In this document: piece after piece, positions 33,833 through 44,653 of the stretch
Position numbering within the stretch: the first letter of the stretch is position 1
Layout of the letters: each line of letters starts with the position of its first letter
Source: Cyrtodaria siliqua
Taxonomy: Eukaryota > Mollusca > Bivalvia > Adapedonta > Hiatellidae
Length of the DNA stretch: 64,000 nt
Assembly: GCA_037043455.1 (NCBI GenBank)
Contig: JAWPHD010000286.1
Coordinates: 457,227-521,226, forward strand
Reading direction: 5' to 3'
Notes under the pieces: generated by a model
Databases searched by the model: none
What the model was told of the DNA's origin: nothing
Seen by the model: only the letters and a program-made list of their open reading frames with translations
Program-made: the position numbers and the translations under genes

Positions 33833-34570
33833 CTTAACAATATGTTATAATTTGGTAAAGATCAGATGAAAAATGAAGGCCCTATCGTCTTAACGAGGTA
33901 AAATATAGCATTTTTAACTAAATCAAGGGCCATAACTCCGCTGTACCTAGTCAGATCTGGTTGGTTTTCGAACTTATCCGAGCTTTTATTGACACTAACA
34001 ATCTGGTAAAGCTTGGTTAAGATCGGATGAAAAATGGAGGCCCTATCGTCTTAACGAGGCAAAATATAGCATTTTTAACTAAATCAAGGGCCATAACTCT
34101 GCTGTTATTGGTCCGATCTTGCTGGTTTTCGAACTTGTCCGAGCTATCATTGACATTAACAATCTGGTAAAGTTTGGTAAAGATCGGATAAAAAATGAAC
34201 GCCCTATCATCTTAACGAGGTAAACCATAGCATTTTTAACTAAATCAAGGGCCATAACTCCGCTGTTACTGGTCCGATTTGGCTGGTTTTCGAACTTGTC
34301 CGAGCTTTCATTGACATTAACAATCTAATAAAGATTGGTAAAGATCAGATGAAAAATGAAGGCCCTATCGTCTTAACAAGACAAAAGTTAACGACGGAGA
34401 ACGGACGGACGGACGGCGGACAACTCGGCATCCCATAAGCTCTCATGTGAAAGGATTAGAACAACAGCAAACACTCCCGCAGAGGACTCTTTGCCGTTTT
34501 CTATATCTAATTGAAGTCTTAAGTGGTGAAGTATTTCAGGTGATACTTGAGTGGTGGCAAAAAAAATGAT

Positions 34571-34756
34571 CATGGAAATATGGAGCGTTTACAACAGAAT
34601 TCATGGAAATATGGAGCGTTTACAACAGAATTCATGGAAATATGGAGCGTTTACAACAGAATTCATGGAAATATGGAGCATTTACAACAGAATTCATGGA
34701 AATATGGAGCGTTTACAACAGAATTCATGGAAATATGGAGTGTTTACAACAGAATT
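34571..34756 (+). repeat. 31-bp minisatellite, six copies
   Basis: Unit CATGGAAATATGGAGCGTTT followed by ACAACAGAATT. Because 31 is not a multiple of 3, all three frames stay open and give cyclic nonsense proteins; no gene is inferred. Confidence 0.95.
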
Positions 34757-35167
34757 TGCATAGGCTCATTCTGCATATTTTTATCTTGATGTAACTGGAG
34801 AATGGGCCTGAAATTTTCATTCCTGTTGGCGCAATATCAGATTTTTGTGTTAGTGTGCCATAATGATTGTAATTCAATGCAGGGTGACCTCTTCCTTCAA
34901 TGTTTGTGGTTATCCTGACAAAGGGACACAGTGCATGTGGTTTTAATTGAAAAGTTTGATGTGTGATCAAAAAAACAAGGAAACATTGTATATTAAAGAG
35001 TAGGCCAAAACAAAATAACTGTGTGGTTCCTATTACATGCTTTTAAAATTTACATGCATTTAAAGATTTTATATTTTTATGTGCCCAAAGGAAAATCCCA
35101 CAAAGTGGTACTTTTTTCTTTTTGAACTGCCATTAAATTCTGTCAAACATCTTGTTTCTATTTAGTA
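34757..35167. other. Gene-free stretch
   Basis: No coding exon, RNA gene or repeat boundary was recognised between the minisatellite and the next tandem-repeat element. Confidence 0.4.
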
Positions 35168-35342
35168 ACAAGAGGGCCTGTGGATGCTCTACTGGCTAAA
35201 CCGGCTCTTATATCAAGGGTTGTCGTCATAATATTTCCATCAGTACTTATTTTAAAACGTTGCAAAAAATCCCACAAAACAACACCCACAACAGAAACTT
35301 AAACCCCTGACCCGGGCCATACTAACAATTTAAACAAGAAGC

Positions 35343-35510
35343 CCTAGTTCTAATTTGGTATGGTTATTTATGGACTCGCGGCATAACAATTGTATAAAAT
35401 AGGTTTTGACCGCCTGTAGAGGGGCTCCTTTATGCAGGCGGTCAAAATCCATTTTATATAATTGTTGTACCTTAAGTCCCTAAATAACCATACTAAATTA
35501 GAACTAGGGG
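35343..35510. repeat. Fold-back palindrome, family shared with 53096-53262
   Basis: Arms start CCTAGTTCTAATTTGGTATG and contain GACCGCCTG around a short GC-rich loop (TAGAGGGGCTCC). The right arm is the near reverse complement. A second copy sits in the same family of host element at 53096-53262. Confidence 0.85.
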
Positions 35511-35557
35511 TTGTTTTTAGTAAAAACAGATGCCATAAATCCGCCAAATATCATTAA

Positions 35558-36013
35558 AAACAGTCTATTAAATCATTTTAGAATTATTTAGTTTTTAGAA
35601 TTTTGTGATTCTTGGTTTCAAGAAACTCATTACTCAATGAGTGATACAAACAGACTTAATCTGTATCTCACAGCAATTAAAATGCTCATTCAGTTCCGAG
35701 AACACACTGAGTTGCATCATAATAGCATGCCGTGATGTCATGATAGCATGACGGGATGTCATAATACCAGGGTGTGATGACATAATATCAGAAAGTGATG
35801 TCATGATAGAAGCAACCAGATGAAAATATGAATGAAGCATTCCGATTGGTTCAGTGATAAAAATTGGACCAATGAAACAAGTTAATTTAAAGCTCATTAC
35901 ATTCTCAGAACACACAGGGTTTACTGGACATTGAGTAATGAGGTTCTTGAAACCCAGAAACACAACATTCTAGTAATAAAATAATTTTAAAATGATTTAA
36001 TAGACTGTTTAAA
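35558..36013. mobile_element. MITE with long terminal inverted repeats
   Basis: Left AAACAGTCTATTAAATCATT continues through CAAGAAACTCATTACTCA; the right end is its reverse complement. The interior has repeated GTGATGTCATGATAG-type words. No coding capacity. Confidence 0.75.
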
Positions 36014-36935
36014 ATGGAACACGATAAAGACGTGCAAGTAGGCTTGGTAAAGGTAATTCCTACCAAGTTTCATGGAATTCCAGGCAGTGGATCAGGAGAT
36101 TGTCATGATAAAGCTTATGTATTAAAACCGTTAAAGGGCCTACTCCGCCAAAAAACATTCAAGAAAATGAAGGCCTTATCATAACAATCTGGTAAAGTTT
36201 GGTAAAGATCGGATGAAAAATGAAGGTGCTAGAGTGTTAACACATTTTTCAATAATTCAAGGACCATAAGTTTGGTTTTACTGGTCCAATCTGGCTGGTT
36301 TTTGAACTTGACCAACTTTCATCAATGTCAACAATCTGGCTAAGTTTGGTAAAGGTAGAATGCAAAATGGAGGCGCTAGAGTGTTGACAAAAACTATGGC
36401 AATTTTCGTTAATTGAAGGGCAGTTAAGTCCAGTGTTACTTGTCTGATCTGGCTGTTTTTTTAACTCGTCTGAGCTTTAATAGATATTAACAATCTGGTC
36501 AAGTTTGGTAAAGATCGTATGGAAAATGGAGGCACGAGAGTGTGACAAGACAAAATATAGCATTTTTTTAAAATTAAAGGGCAATAACTCCGGTGTTACT
36601 GGTTTGTTATAGCTATTTTTCGAACTCATCCGAGCTTTCATTGATATTAATATTCTAGTAAAGTTTGGTAAAGATCGGATTAAAAATAGAGGCACTAGAG
36701 TGTTGACAAAACAAAATATAGCAAATTACGTCAATTCAAGGACAATAACTCCAGTGTTACAGGTCAGATCTGGGTGGTTTTCAACCTGTCTGAGCTTTCA
36801 TTGATATTAATAATCTGGTAAAGTTTCGTAAACATCGGATGAAAAATAAAGGTGCTTCAGCGTTGACATGAAAAAGTTTTAACGGACGACGGACAAAAGA
36901 CCTTTGCATAAGCCCTACTGGCCAGTAGAGCTAAA

Positions 36936-37350
36936 AATTCAATAATGGTAGTATTGTAATGTTTGTCAACGTAATTATTTGTATGTTATAGCCTAAAAGT
37001 TATGGCTCAAGTACCTTTGGGCTCAAGTACCTTTGGTCGCTAGGCTGGTCGGATAACTGGAACCACACAATTATTTAATCTTGGCCTATTTGTTTTTAAT
37101 TATTTCCCCATCACATATAGTAATACAAGCATGTTTAACACAATACAGCAATTTAACAAATTATGTGCTTTTACACAAAATAAACAATACCATCATATTC
37201 TCCCTCAATTTAACAATCTACAAAACTGAAACACCTTTCAATAATATATATTTATAACAATTTGGTATCTATGCACAGGTACAAAAATGAAACACCTTTT
37301 AATAATATATATATAAAATAATTTGGAATATATGGACTAGTACAAACTAA
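36936..37350. other. Gene-free AT-rich stretch
   Basis: AAACACCTTT.AATAATATATAT and AATTTGGTATMTATGCA recur here two or three times and again at 37987-38070. This tandem AT-rich block is the target into which 37351-37986 inserted. Confidence 0.5.
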
Positions 37351-37986
37351 ACAAGAGGCCCAAGAGGGCCTGTGGACGCTCTACTGGCTTATATGGGTCT
37401 TATAACATCAATGAAGCGAGTGACTATCTTCTTAAAAGAGTCAAAATATAGCATTTTTAACTAAATCAAGAGCCATAACTCCGCCATTACCGGTCCGATC
37501 TGGCTGGTTTTCGAACTTGGCCAGTAAAGATAATAAAAATAAAATATTTTTTTTTAAAAAATAAATAAAAATAAATAAATAAATCAATATAAAGAAAATT
37601 AATGAAAAAATAAAAAATAAAGAAATATAATAATAATAAAAGAAAAAAAAAGTAAAAAAATCTGGTAAAGTTTGGTAAAGATCAGATGAAAAATGAAGGC
37701 CTTAACGAGGCAAAATATAGCATTTTTAACGAAATCAAGGGCCATAACTCCGCTGTTACTGGTCCGATTTGGCTGGTTTTCGAACTTGTCCGAGCTATTA
37801 TTGACATTAACAATCTGGTAAAGTTTGGTAAAGATCAGATGAAACATGAAGGCCCTATCGTCTTAACGAGACAAAAGTTAACGACGGACAACGGACAACA
37901 GACGGACGGACGACGGACAGACGACGGACGGACGACGGACATCTCGGCATCCCATAAGCTCTGCTGGCCTTCAGCCAGTAGAGCTA
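37351..37986 (+). mobile_element. Compact complete tandem-repeat element
   Basis: Starts ACAAGAGGCCCAAGAGGGCC and continues with GTGGACGCTCTACTGGCT. It has an A-rich middle, two GATCRGATGAAAMATGAAGG units and ACGGACGGACGACGGAC runs, then the hairpin CTCTGCTGGCCTTCAGCCAG and TAGAGCTAAA. It interrupts an AT-rich block whose uninterrupted form is repeated beside it, which defines both ends closely. Confidence 0.85.
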
Positions 37987-38072
37987 AAAACCTTTTAATA
38001 ATATATATATATAAAATAATTTGGTATATATGCACTGGTACAAAACTAAAACACCTTTTAATAAAATATATA

Positions 38073-38559
38073 TACACTCAAGAGATATGAAAACGCAACA
38101 CGGGAATTTCCGCTATATATTGTATATACTGCACACTCAATTGCACATAATATTCCAAAGAAATCCCAAGATGTTTTGTAAAAACAAAGTTGCAGTTAAA
38201 TAGAGAAAGGACACAACTGTGATGTTGTAGACGTTTTAATCACACTACACCATGTAACAAGAACTTCATAAATGTTGAAGTTGCTCTTTGAAAAACTGAG
38301 CCAGTTCAGTACTGTATTTAACGTAAATAGTTTCCAAAATGTTCCATCCTAAGTTTGCTCACATGCTTGAGCCAAACGCGTACTCTGTCAATAATGAAAC
38401 TTTGAAGGAATACTGTTTGCTGTATTATTTGTTGTTTTATTATTTTTTTCAAAAGGAAAGGTCTTACTTAGCCATGTGCCATTCGATTAAAAGCAGCATA
38501 TTGTACATACAATATATAGCGGAAATTCCCGTGTTGCGTTTTCATATCTCTTGAGTGTA
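38073..38559. mobile_element. Tc1/mariner-type MITE
   Basis: TIRs of about 50 bp start TACACTCAAGAGATATGA and include CGCAACACGGGAATTTCCGC. Both ends abut TA, as expected for a TA target duplication. The interior (about 380 bp) is non-coding. Confidence 0.85.
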
Positions 38560-39389
38560 TAATAATTTGGTATATATGCACTAGTACATAATACTACAAT
38601 TTTATTTAATAATAAGAAGCACCAGTAGTGTTGTTACAAAGGCCAGATTACTATCTAACAGCAAACATCTAATCAAGACAAACATGGGTACCAAGTTTTG
38701 AAAGCTTTCGATCAAATGCTTTTGAGAAATGAGGAAAAATAATAACTTTAACTGAAAATTCTAAATAGAAAAGGGTGATAATTCTGGTAAAATGCAAGAC
38801 AGAGTTATGCTACTTGTCACACAAGGTTAACTTATGATGAGAAATATGTGTGTCAAGTTTAACAATACATTAAATTGCGTTGAGCGACTCTGGATGGACC
38901 GAAGAAAATCCCCAAATTATAGGCCTTGCTAATAAATTCATAATTCTCTCACCATTTCAACATCCAAATAAACTGAGCAAACAGTGGCAACTACTAGTAT
39001 TGAACATATTACAAACTGACAAAATCATACAAGCGCACATAGTATTTGACCAGATCAAATTATGTTTTTTCAATATTGAACGCCTGTTGGAATCAGCTGT
39101 CTCGCCTTTCAGCGCTTTGTTAATAATTATCTTGACCAAAGACTTAATAAACCCGAGATTTGTAACGTTAGCTTTCAGATAGAAATGTTTACTAAAAAAA
39201 TTTAACAAATGTTATTTTAAAATGTCCGACTATGGACTATTTTATGCTACTTCCTGTTGTTATTGTTGTTTTGCTGAAATTTGAAACTGTATAGAATTTC
39301 GTCATTTTTTTCAGCAGGAGTCTGCAACTGGTCTCAAATTAAAGAGAATAAAACTCTGTGTGTAGCGATTTATTATAAGCTTTGTCTTA
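38560..39389. other. Gene-free stretch with a degraded repeat
   Basis: 38615-38860 resembles the end segment of the 2938-4430 element (TTTGAGAAATGAGGAAA, AACTGAAAATTCTAA). The short frames at 38880-39200 match nothing recognised. Confidence 0.45.
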
Positions 39390-39995
39390 AAAATATAAGA
39401 AGAGCAAACTCAATATGCCCATAAACATTGTCCCCAAGTTTCATCAAGGTCGGATTATAAATTTTAAAGTTATGGAGTGGAAACAGCAAATATCATCAAT
39501 TTTAAAAAATAAGGGCCATAACTCTGCCGTTTCTGGAGCAATAGCATTGGTTATCGAACTTGACCTAGCTATTGTGGCCATAAACATATTTTTCAAGTTT
39601 CATCCAAATTGGATTAAAATTACACCAGTTATGAAGAGACACAGTCCATTTTTAACAACTTCAGTGTTTCTTGAGCAATAGCAATGGTTATCGAACTTGA
39701 GCGATTAAACATTGTATCCATTGTATCTACGTTTCAAGATTGGATTAAATTTGCTCCAGCGGACACAATCAATTTTGACAATTTTCAACAATCCAAAGAC
39801 CATAACTCCGGTGTTTCATGATCAATAGTGTTGGTTATGGCACTTGACTGAGCTATTGTAGCCATTAACATTGTGTTTCATCAAGGTTGGATTAAAACTA
39901 CTCCAGTTATGGGGCAGACAGTACACTGCCGGACGCTGGCCCACCTGACCCTCCTGCGTGATCACATAATACGTCCCGTCAAGACGGGCGTAAAA
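39390..39995 (+). repeat. Tandem-repeat element ending in a hairpin
   Basis: Three units share TTTCATCAAGGTYGGATTA, GGCCATAACTC and GTTATCGAACTTGA. The end has ACGTCCCGTCAAGACGGGCGT, a perfect short hairpin, followed by an A run. No gene. Confidence 0.65.
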
Positions 39996-40373
39996 AAAAA
40001 AGTCCCATCAAGAGAGGTTGTATCAAAATGTGTTGGGTGACAGGACAAAAATTTGCTACGCAACTTCACTTTGTGAAGTATAATAAAGAACTTAATTTTG
40101 CAGTTTTACCACGTGTCATACGAGATTATGTGAAATTTGAGTAAATACACATCAACTTCTTAGATCTTTGCCTTGACAGAATAAAAGGTAACTTTTATTA
40201 AATGAGAAACAAACAGATGTGCAATAAATCCAAAATAATTTACATGACTATTGGCGGTAAAGTCTAAATGATGAATCCAAACAAAAATATACAAATATAA
40301 CGTAATAAACTCTTTGGAATGTCTTACTAACGAATACAAGTTTGGAAACTGCCAGAAAGGCAGCCTCTATTTA

Positions 40374-42051
40374 GGGCTATTCCATTAAAACATACCCGGG
40401 ACGGCAATTTAATAAAAATCTATGGGTGAACTCGATTTCCCGAACTGTGGTTCTATGCCTGTGTGGTTTAAAATGAATTTCGCATCTATGCATGGGTGTA
40501 ATATTTTCACACATCAGCGTAAAAAAGGCCGCGATCGCCGCCTGGACAATCTCAAGACAATCAGACTTTTCAAACCAAAATCCAACCAGAAATCGTGTTT
40601 TATTGTGTTTTTAAAACGTATTTGTTGAAAATCAAACAGTTCTCTCCCTTTGATTAAGTTCATCAATTTGAAAGCGCGCATTTCATTGGTTGATTGCATG
40701 ATTTAAACCAATCACATTACAGCTTTCATATTGACATTGAGTGGTCACGCAAATTTGTCACGTTGGAATTGAATTGAATTGGGTTTTAAGACGCACCAAC
40801 ACATGAAAGGTTATATGGCGCCTAACAGGCATGAACATGCCAGGCTCACCCTCTATGTACATCGAGATAAAATATGGAATATGGGCCTAGAACCTTCTCA
40901 CCCTGAACTGCAGAGTTGCTGCAAATTCTATCGTAGACACTCCATTTACGTTGGAGCCACGTTTATAGTTTTTCTGCCAATGCTCTTTTGATATGAGCGA
41001 GATGGCACCTGAAACAATGCAGGGATCATGATGAAGACCTTTAATGAACATGATTTTTTTTTTATAAAATGAACATGAATTTGGCATGATTCTACCCCTC
41101 TGCCTACCACTCCAAAGGGATCTGCAGTGGCCCTATTCTTTGCCCCGTGACCAAACGTGGCCCCCCCCCCCCCCCCTTCCCCCCCGGAACCACACGGGGC
41201 TTGTCACCACAGAAGAAGAAAGATCACTCGAATATTAGTAGTTTGAATGGGGATTTCCTTTTCATATTCTTATTTTTCGACGAATTGCTGTATAATCTTT
41301 TTTATTTTTAGCAAGTCTGTATCATAAAAAATGCTTAACGATGAACGCTTATTTACAAATGCAAGCTGCTAAATAATATCGGGAACACGCACCTGTTTTG
41401 GATGGTTTAATTTGCGGGACCCTGTACGGATTTCGACGTGATTCGCGGCGTGATCCTAAAACTGTATAAGAAAATAATATTGTTTTTGTTATATGATGCA
41501 ATGGATAAATAAAAGGAAAATAGAACCTTATCATGTGTTTTTTTTAACCTATTTAAGTGGGGCCGAAATTCAGCCTCTTCCCAATTGCAAAAACCTCTTT
41601 ATTTTCCAAATTCTGGGTAAAAAAAAGTTTTTAGAAAGTTACTTTCCATTGTTTTTTTGTATGTTGCATGTTAAATTCATTGCTAAATTCAATACCTTAT
41701 TGATATTATACCTAAAGCATACATTTTAATAAATTTTCTCTTTAAAACCATTCCCTTAGATAGGGAAAAACATGCTTTTTTCCCACAATTTTGACAATCT
41801 CGTACTTCTTTTTCCCAAAATCAGCAGGCCTAGGACTTTTCCCAATTTGCTGACTGGGGCTAAAACCATGCAGTTGTCATATTTGTATGTAGTTCAATAT
41901 AAATAGATAAATAAAATCTATTGGTGGGTATATTATAGCGGACTTAAATTCTATAGGTGGGCCTTGCAAACTCAATTTTGCATTTATGGGTGGGTGGTCA
42001 ATTTCAAAAGTGCCTTCCTGGGGTCCCATGTAAGTTTCAATGGAATAGCCC
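40374..42051. mobile_element. PIF/Harbinger-like TIR element with TTA target duplication
   Basis: The left end reads GGGCTATTCCATTAAAAC, and the right end is the reverse complement of GGGCTATTCCATTGAAAC. TTA flanks both ends (40371-40373 and 42052-42054). ATCTATGGGTG-type subterminal motifs occur on both sides. No transposase frame was recognised. A SINE copy (40762-41215) is nested inside. Confidence 0.7.
40762..41215 (-). repeat. SINE with GAATT-type tail, copy 2
   Basis: Shares its whole body with 44960-45395. The left GAATTGAATTGAATTGGG end is the 3' tail on the minus strand. The copy contains an uninterrupted run of about 17 C near 41161-41178 and a second C run near 41182. Confidence 0.7.
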
Positions 42052-43958
42052 TTAGGCAATATTTAAATTTTCATGTCATTGGAATCTATCCAATTCTGCG
42101 ACCATAACTAAACTGTACACTATATCCTGCCAGGTGACTTTGTCAACAAGAATGAAGTCACTGAGGATACAGAAAATAGGGCATTTAATAGATTACAAAA
42201 ATATATAAATGTACATCCAGATTATCTTACATAAAAAGACGACCTAAATTAATTTATATTGCTATTAAACTGGCTAGAATATACATGTATGTAAATTGTC
42301 ACACAAAGGGACCAGCTGAGTGGTAAACAATTGAACTATGATTGAAAAAAAAATATGTTTGCATTGCAAGTATTAAACTATTAAGATATGGCAATTTGAA
42401 GTTATATAATATAAACCAATATTACACGATTTCTGCATATTTCTGCATATGACGGTATTACATTCTGGAATGTTCTTTCATATCTGAATATGGTCAAATG
42501 TATAAAACACGAATACTGACAATGTTACCATACACATATTGTATCTGCAAGTTATACAAACAGACGATATTCCAAAAGATCTTGACATTTGAAACACTTG
42601 ATGGTATTCTGCTAAGGTTACAAAGAGATTGGTACAAACTGGTTTACTTGTTGGCCAACACCTATTTTTTAGTAAAAGAAAAAGGACCACCTGGCCCCCT
42701 AAATAAACTTCTTTATTTTATTTTGACTATACTTAGTTAAAAGCTTAGAACATGTTCTTGATATTTAAATTTGGATGTAACATAAGTGATTTAAGCCAGG
42801 AGAGTGCCACAGGCCTTATTGGACCTCTTGTTATTGCTTTTTGTCTTTAAGATGGACTTGTTTTGCGATCAAAGTATATTTTTTAATGAAAACTATATTT
42901 AACTGATAGCAATATGAACCTCATACGTTAATATTTATGATTTAAACAACAAAAACACAAAGCGTAATGAAGTTTTCAGACCAAGCTGTTTCTTAAATAA
43001 TAATTAAACGGGACAGCACAAGAGGCCCAATGTTGAGCATTTGCATATTTAATATGAAACTGAAGTTCATAATGATGGTTTTAATTGTATTTTGATAAAC
43101 ACCCACTAGTCTACATTGCCTTTCCTTTAAGGGTTGAAGATAATTAATGTTCAGCACCCAAATATTTATCCTTATTTGAAATCTTACTTTATAAAATGTA
43201 TGTTAGGAACGTTAAATTTTTAGTTTAAGGTGTCGCATTATTTGTAAGGCGAATGCGTTACAGCCGCGTAACATAGGGGATGTCATGAAAACAACAAAGC
43301 GACCCCATGATTTCTCTTGCAATGTAAATTGACAACATTAAAGTGAAACTATCGCATTGTGTGTTATGTGACAAATAGAATCTTACATTCGTAGACTTTA
43401 ATAAACACTCGTTTTTTAAAGGTGAATGGCCACCCTTTTTGTAGTATTATCAATTAACTAAGTTGTATGTAAAAATAAGTTTTATTTCCATGACGTAGAT
43501 ACTACTTTTACCACCACGTGACTGCACTGGGAAATGAGGTAAATCTGAATTGTATAGCTGTACAACTATTACCAGATAATTGATCAATACATTTACCTGT
43601 GGATTAATTTACCTGTTCAAAGTTTTCTACGTCATCAAATAAAATCGTATTCTCGCTTTTCACAGATATTGCAATGTGTGAATTGTAAATATCTATTGCT
43701 GTGTTATAAAGTAAGATTTTGATTTAAATAAACATAAGCATGTTCATGAAACAAAACATGGCCGGAGAACTTTAAAATCAATAATACACAGTCACTCATG
43801 CAAGATCCTCTATTTATCAAATTACGCAAACCTTATTTTAATAGTTGAACTTTAGAGTTGTACAAGCCAAACAAATTAACACATTTGGCATTTAGCATTG
43901 TTTATATTGTATTTTTACAAACTAAAATAAGTACTCATTGAATCAATCTAGATCTAAC
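42052..43958. other. Gene-free stretch with isolated element ends
   Basis: An ACAAGAGGTCC-type end on the minus strand (42831) and an ACAAGAGGCCC end on the plus strand (43018) mark two further tandem-repeat-element termini without recognisable bodies. No coding exon was seen. Confidence 0.45.
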
Positions 43959-44139
43959 GTTTTTATGAGATTCTATCATCACAAGGTCTGTGACATATTG
44001 CATTTTTTTATGAGATTCTATCATCACAAGGTCTGTGACATATTGCATGTTTTTATGAGATTCTATCATCACAAGGTCTGTGACATATTGCATGTTTTTA
44101 TGAGATTCTATCATCACAAGGTCTGTGACATATTGCACA
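43959..44139 (+). repeat. 45-bp minisatellite, four copies
   Basis: Unit GTTTTTATGAGATTCTATCA continued by TCACAAGGTCTGTGACATAT and TGCAT. The unit length is a multiple of 3, so repeat-peptide frames open on both strands; these are not taken as genes. It ends 5 bp before a MITE terminus. Confidence 0.95.
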
Positions 44140-44144
44140 TTTTG

Positions 44145-44466
44145 TTTAAAGGGACACTTGGCAATCTTGATGTTTTTATCAACATTCATTTTTGCGTCTC
44201 GATTTATTAATCCAGTATTATTTTAACTTTAAACCTGCTTGCATATAATTAACTAAAATTTAGATTTTTCATTTTGTTCTTCTTCTTCTACAATAGATAT
44301 AAATACATTATTAGCGTAATATAATCAACAGTAAGTAATATGCAACAATTTGCTTTAAACTATTCTTACAATTAATATTAATGATAGAATAAGTGCAAGT
44401 TATGTAGAAAATGTAGGGACGCCACAAGTTTTAAAAAAATCAAGATTGCCGTTATGTCTCTTTAAG
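44145..44466. mobile_element. MITE, TTTAAAGGGACAC family, copy 2
   Basis: The left TTTAAAGGGACACTTGGCAA is matched by a reverse-complement right end (CAAGATTGCC...TCTCTTTAA). It lies just beyond the GALNS stop codon and contains the nearest minus-strand AATAAA (44203-44208). Confidence 0.8.
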
Positions 44467-44566
44467 GGTCATATTTTAAATAAAATAGCAAATAAAGTGT
44501 TGCTGTTCCATTCTAATTGGAGACGTTGAAGTTCAGTGCATCCAGAGTAGACCTGTCGTGTGCCGT

Positions 44567-44653
44567 TTAATGTGGCCAGTTACATTTCTTCGGATTTGAG
44601 GCTGGGCCTTTGAAGCACTGTCCCAACTTTTCACATCCTGGGGGTGACCAGTT
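44567..44653 (-). CDS. GALNS: GALNS terminal exon
   Basis: The minus-strand acceptor ATATTTCAG precedes AAC TGG TCA; 28 codons ([18 protein letters not shown] onward, ending NWPH) and TAA at 44567-44569. It aligns with the conserved C-terminus of GALNS. Confidence 0.93.
   Translation of the reverse strand, partial: NWSPPGCEKLGQCFKGPASNPKKCNWPH

Larger units (their letters stand above)
31358..34436 (+). mobile_element. CTGTGGATGCTCTACTGGCT-family element with nested insertions
   Basis: The outer element starts near GAGGGCCTGTGGATGCTC and carries units with GGTCCGATCTGGCTGGTTTT and AAAGATCGGATGAAAAATGA. It ends in an ACGGACGGACGGCGGACAAC run and CATCCCATAAGCTCT. Inside lie a complete GATCAGCAGAGCT-family element (31551-33185) in the A-rich spacer and the hairpin repeat at 33523-33832. 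Comparison with 37351-37986 gives the uninterrupted order. Confidence 0.75.
35168..36935 (+). mobile_element. CTGTGGATGCTCTACTGGCT-family element with two nested fold-backs
   Basis: Starts ACAAGAGGGCCTGTGGATGC. It is interrupted by a palindrome (35343-35510) and a TIR element (35558-36013), continues with AAAGATCGGATGAAAAATG units, and ends ACTGGCCAGTAGAGCTAAA. Confidence 0.75.

Noticed and set aside
34547..34794. Three overlapping frames repeating MEIWSVYNRIHGN-like peptides
   Set aside because: All three frames come from six copies of a 31-bp unit cycling through phases, so this is not coding evidence.
41161..41178. Run of about 17 C as a possible regulatory quadruplex site
   Set aside because: It lies inside a SINE nested in a transposon; a homopolymer slip is the simpler explanation and no gene is nearby.
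43935..44210. Frames on both strands across the 45-bp repeats
   Set aside because: The repeat unit is a multiple of 3, which keeps frames open on both strands by chance. No conserved protein.
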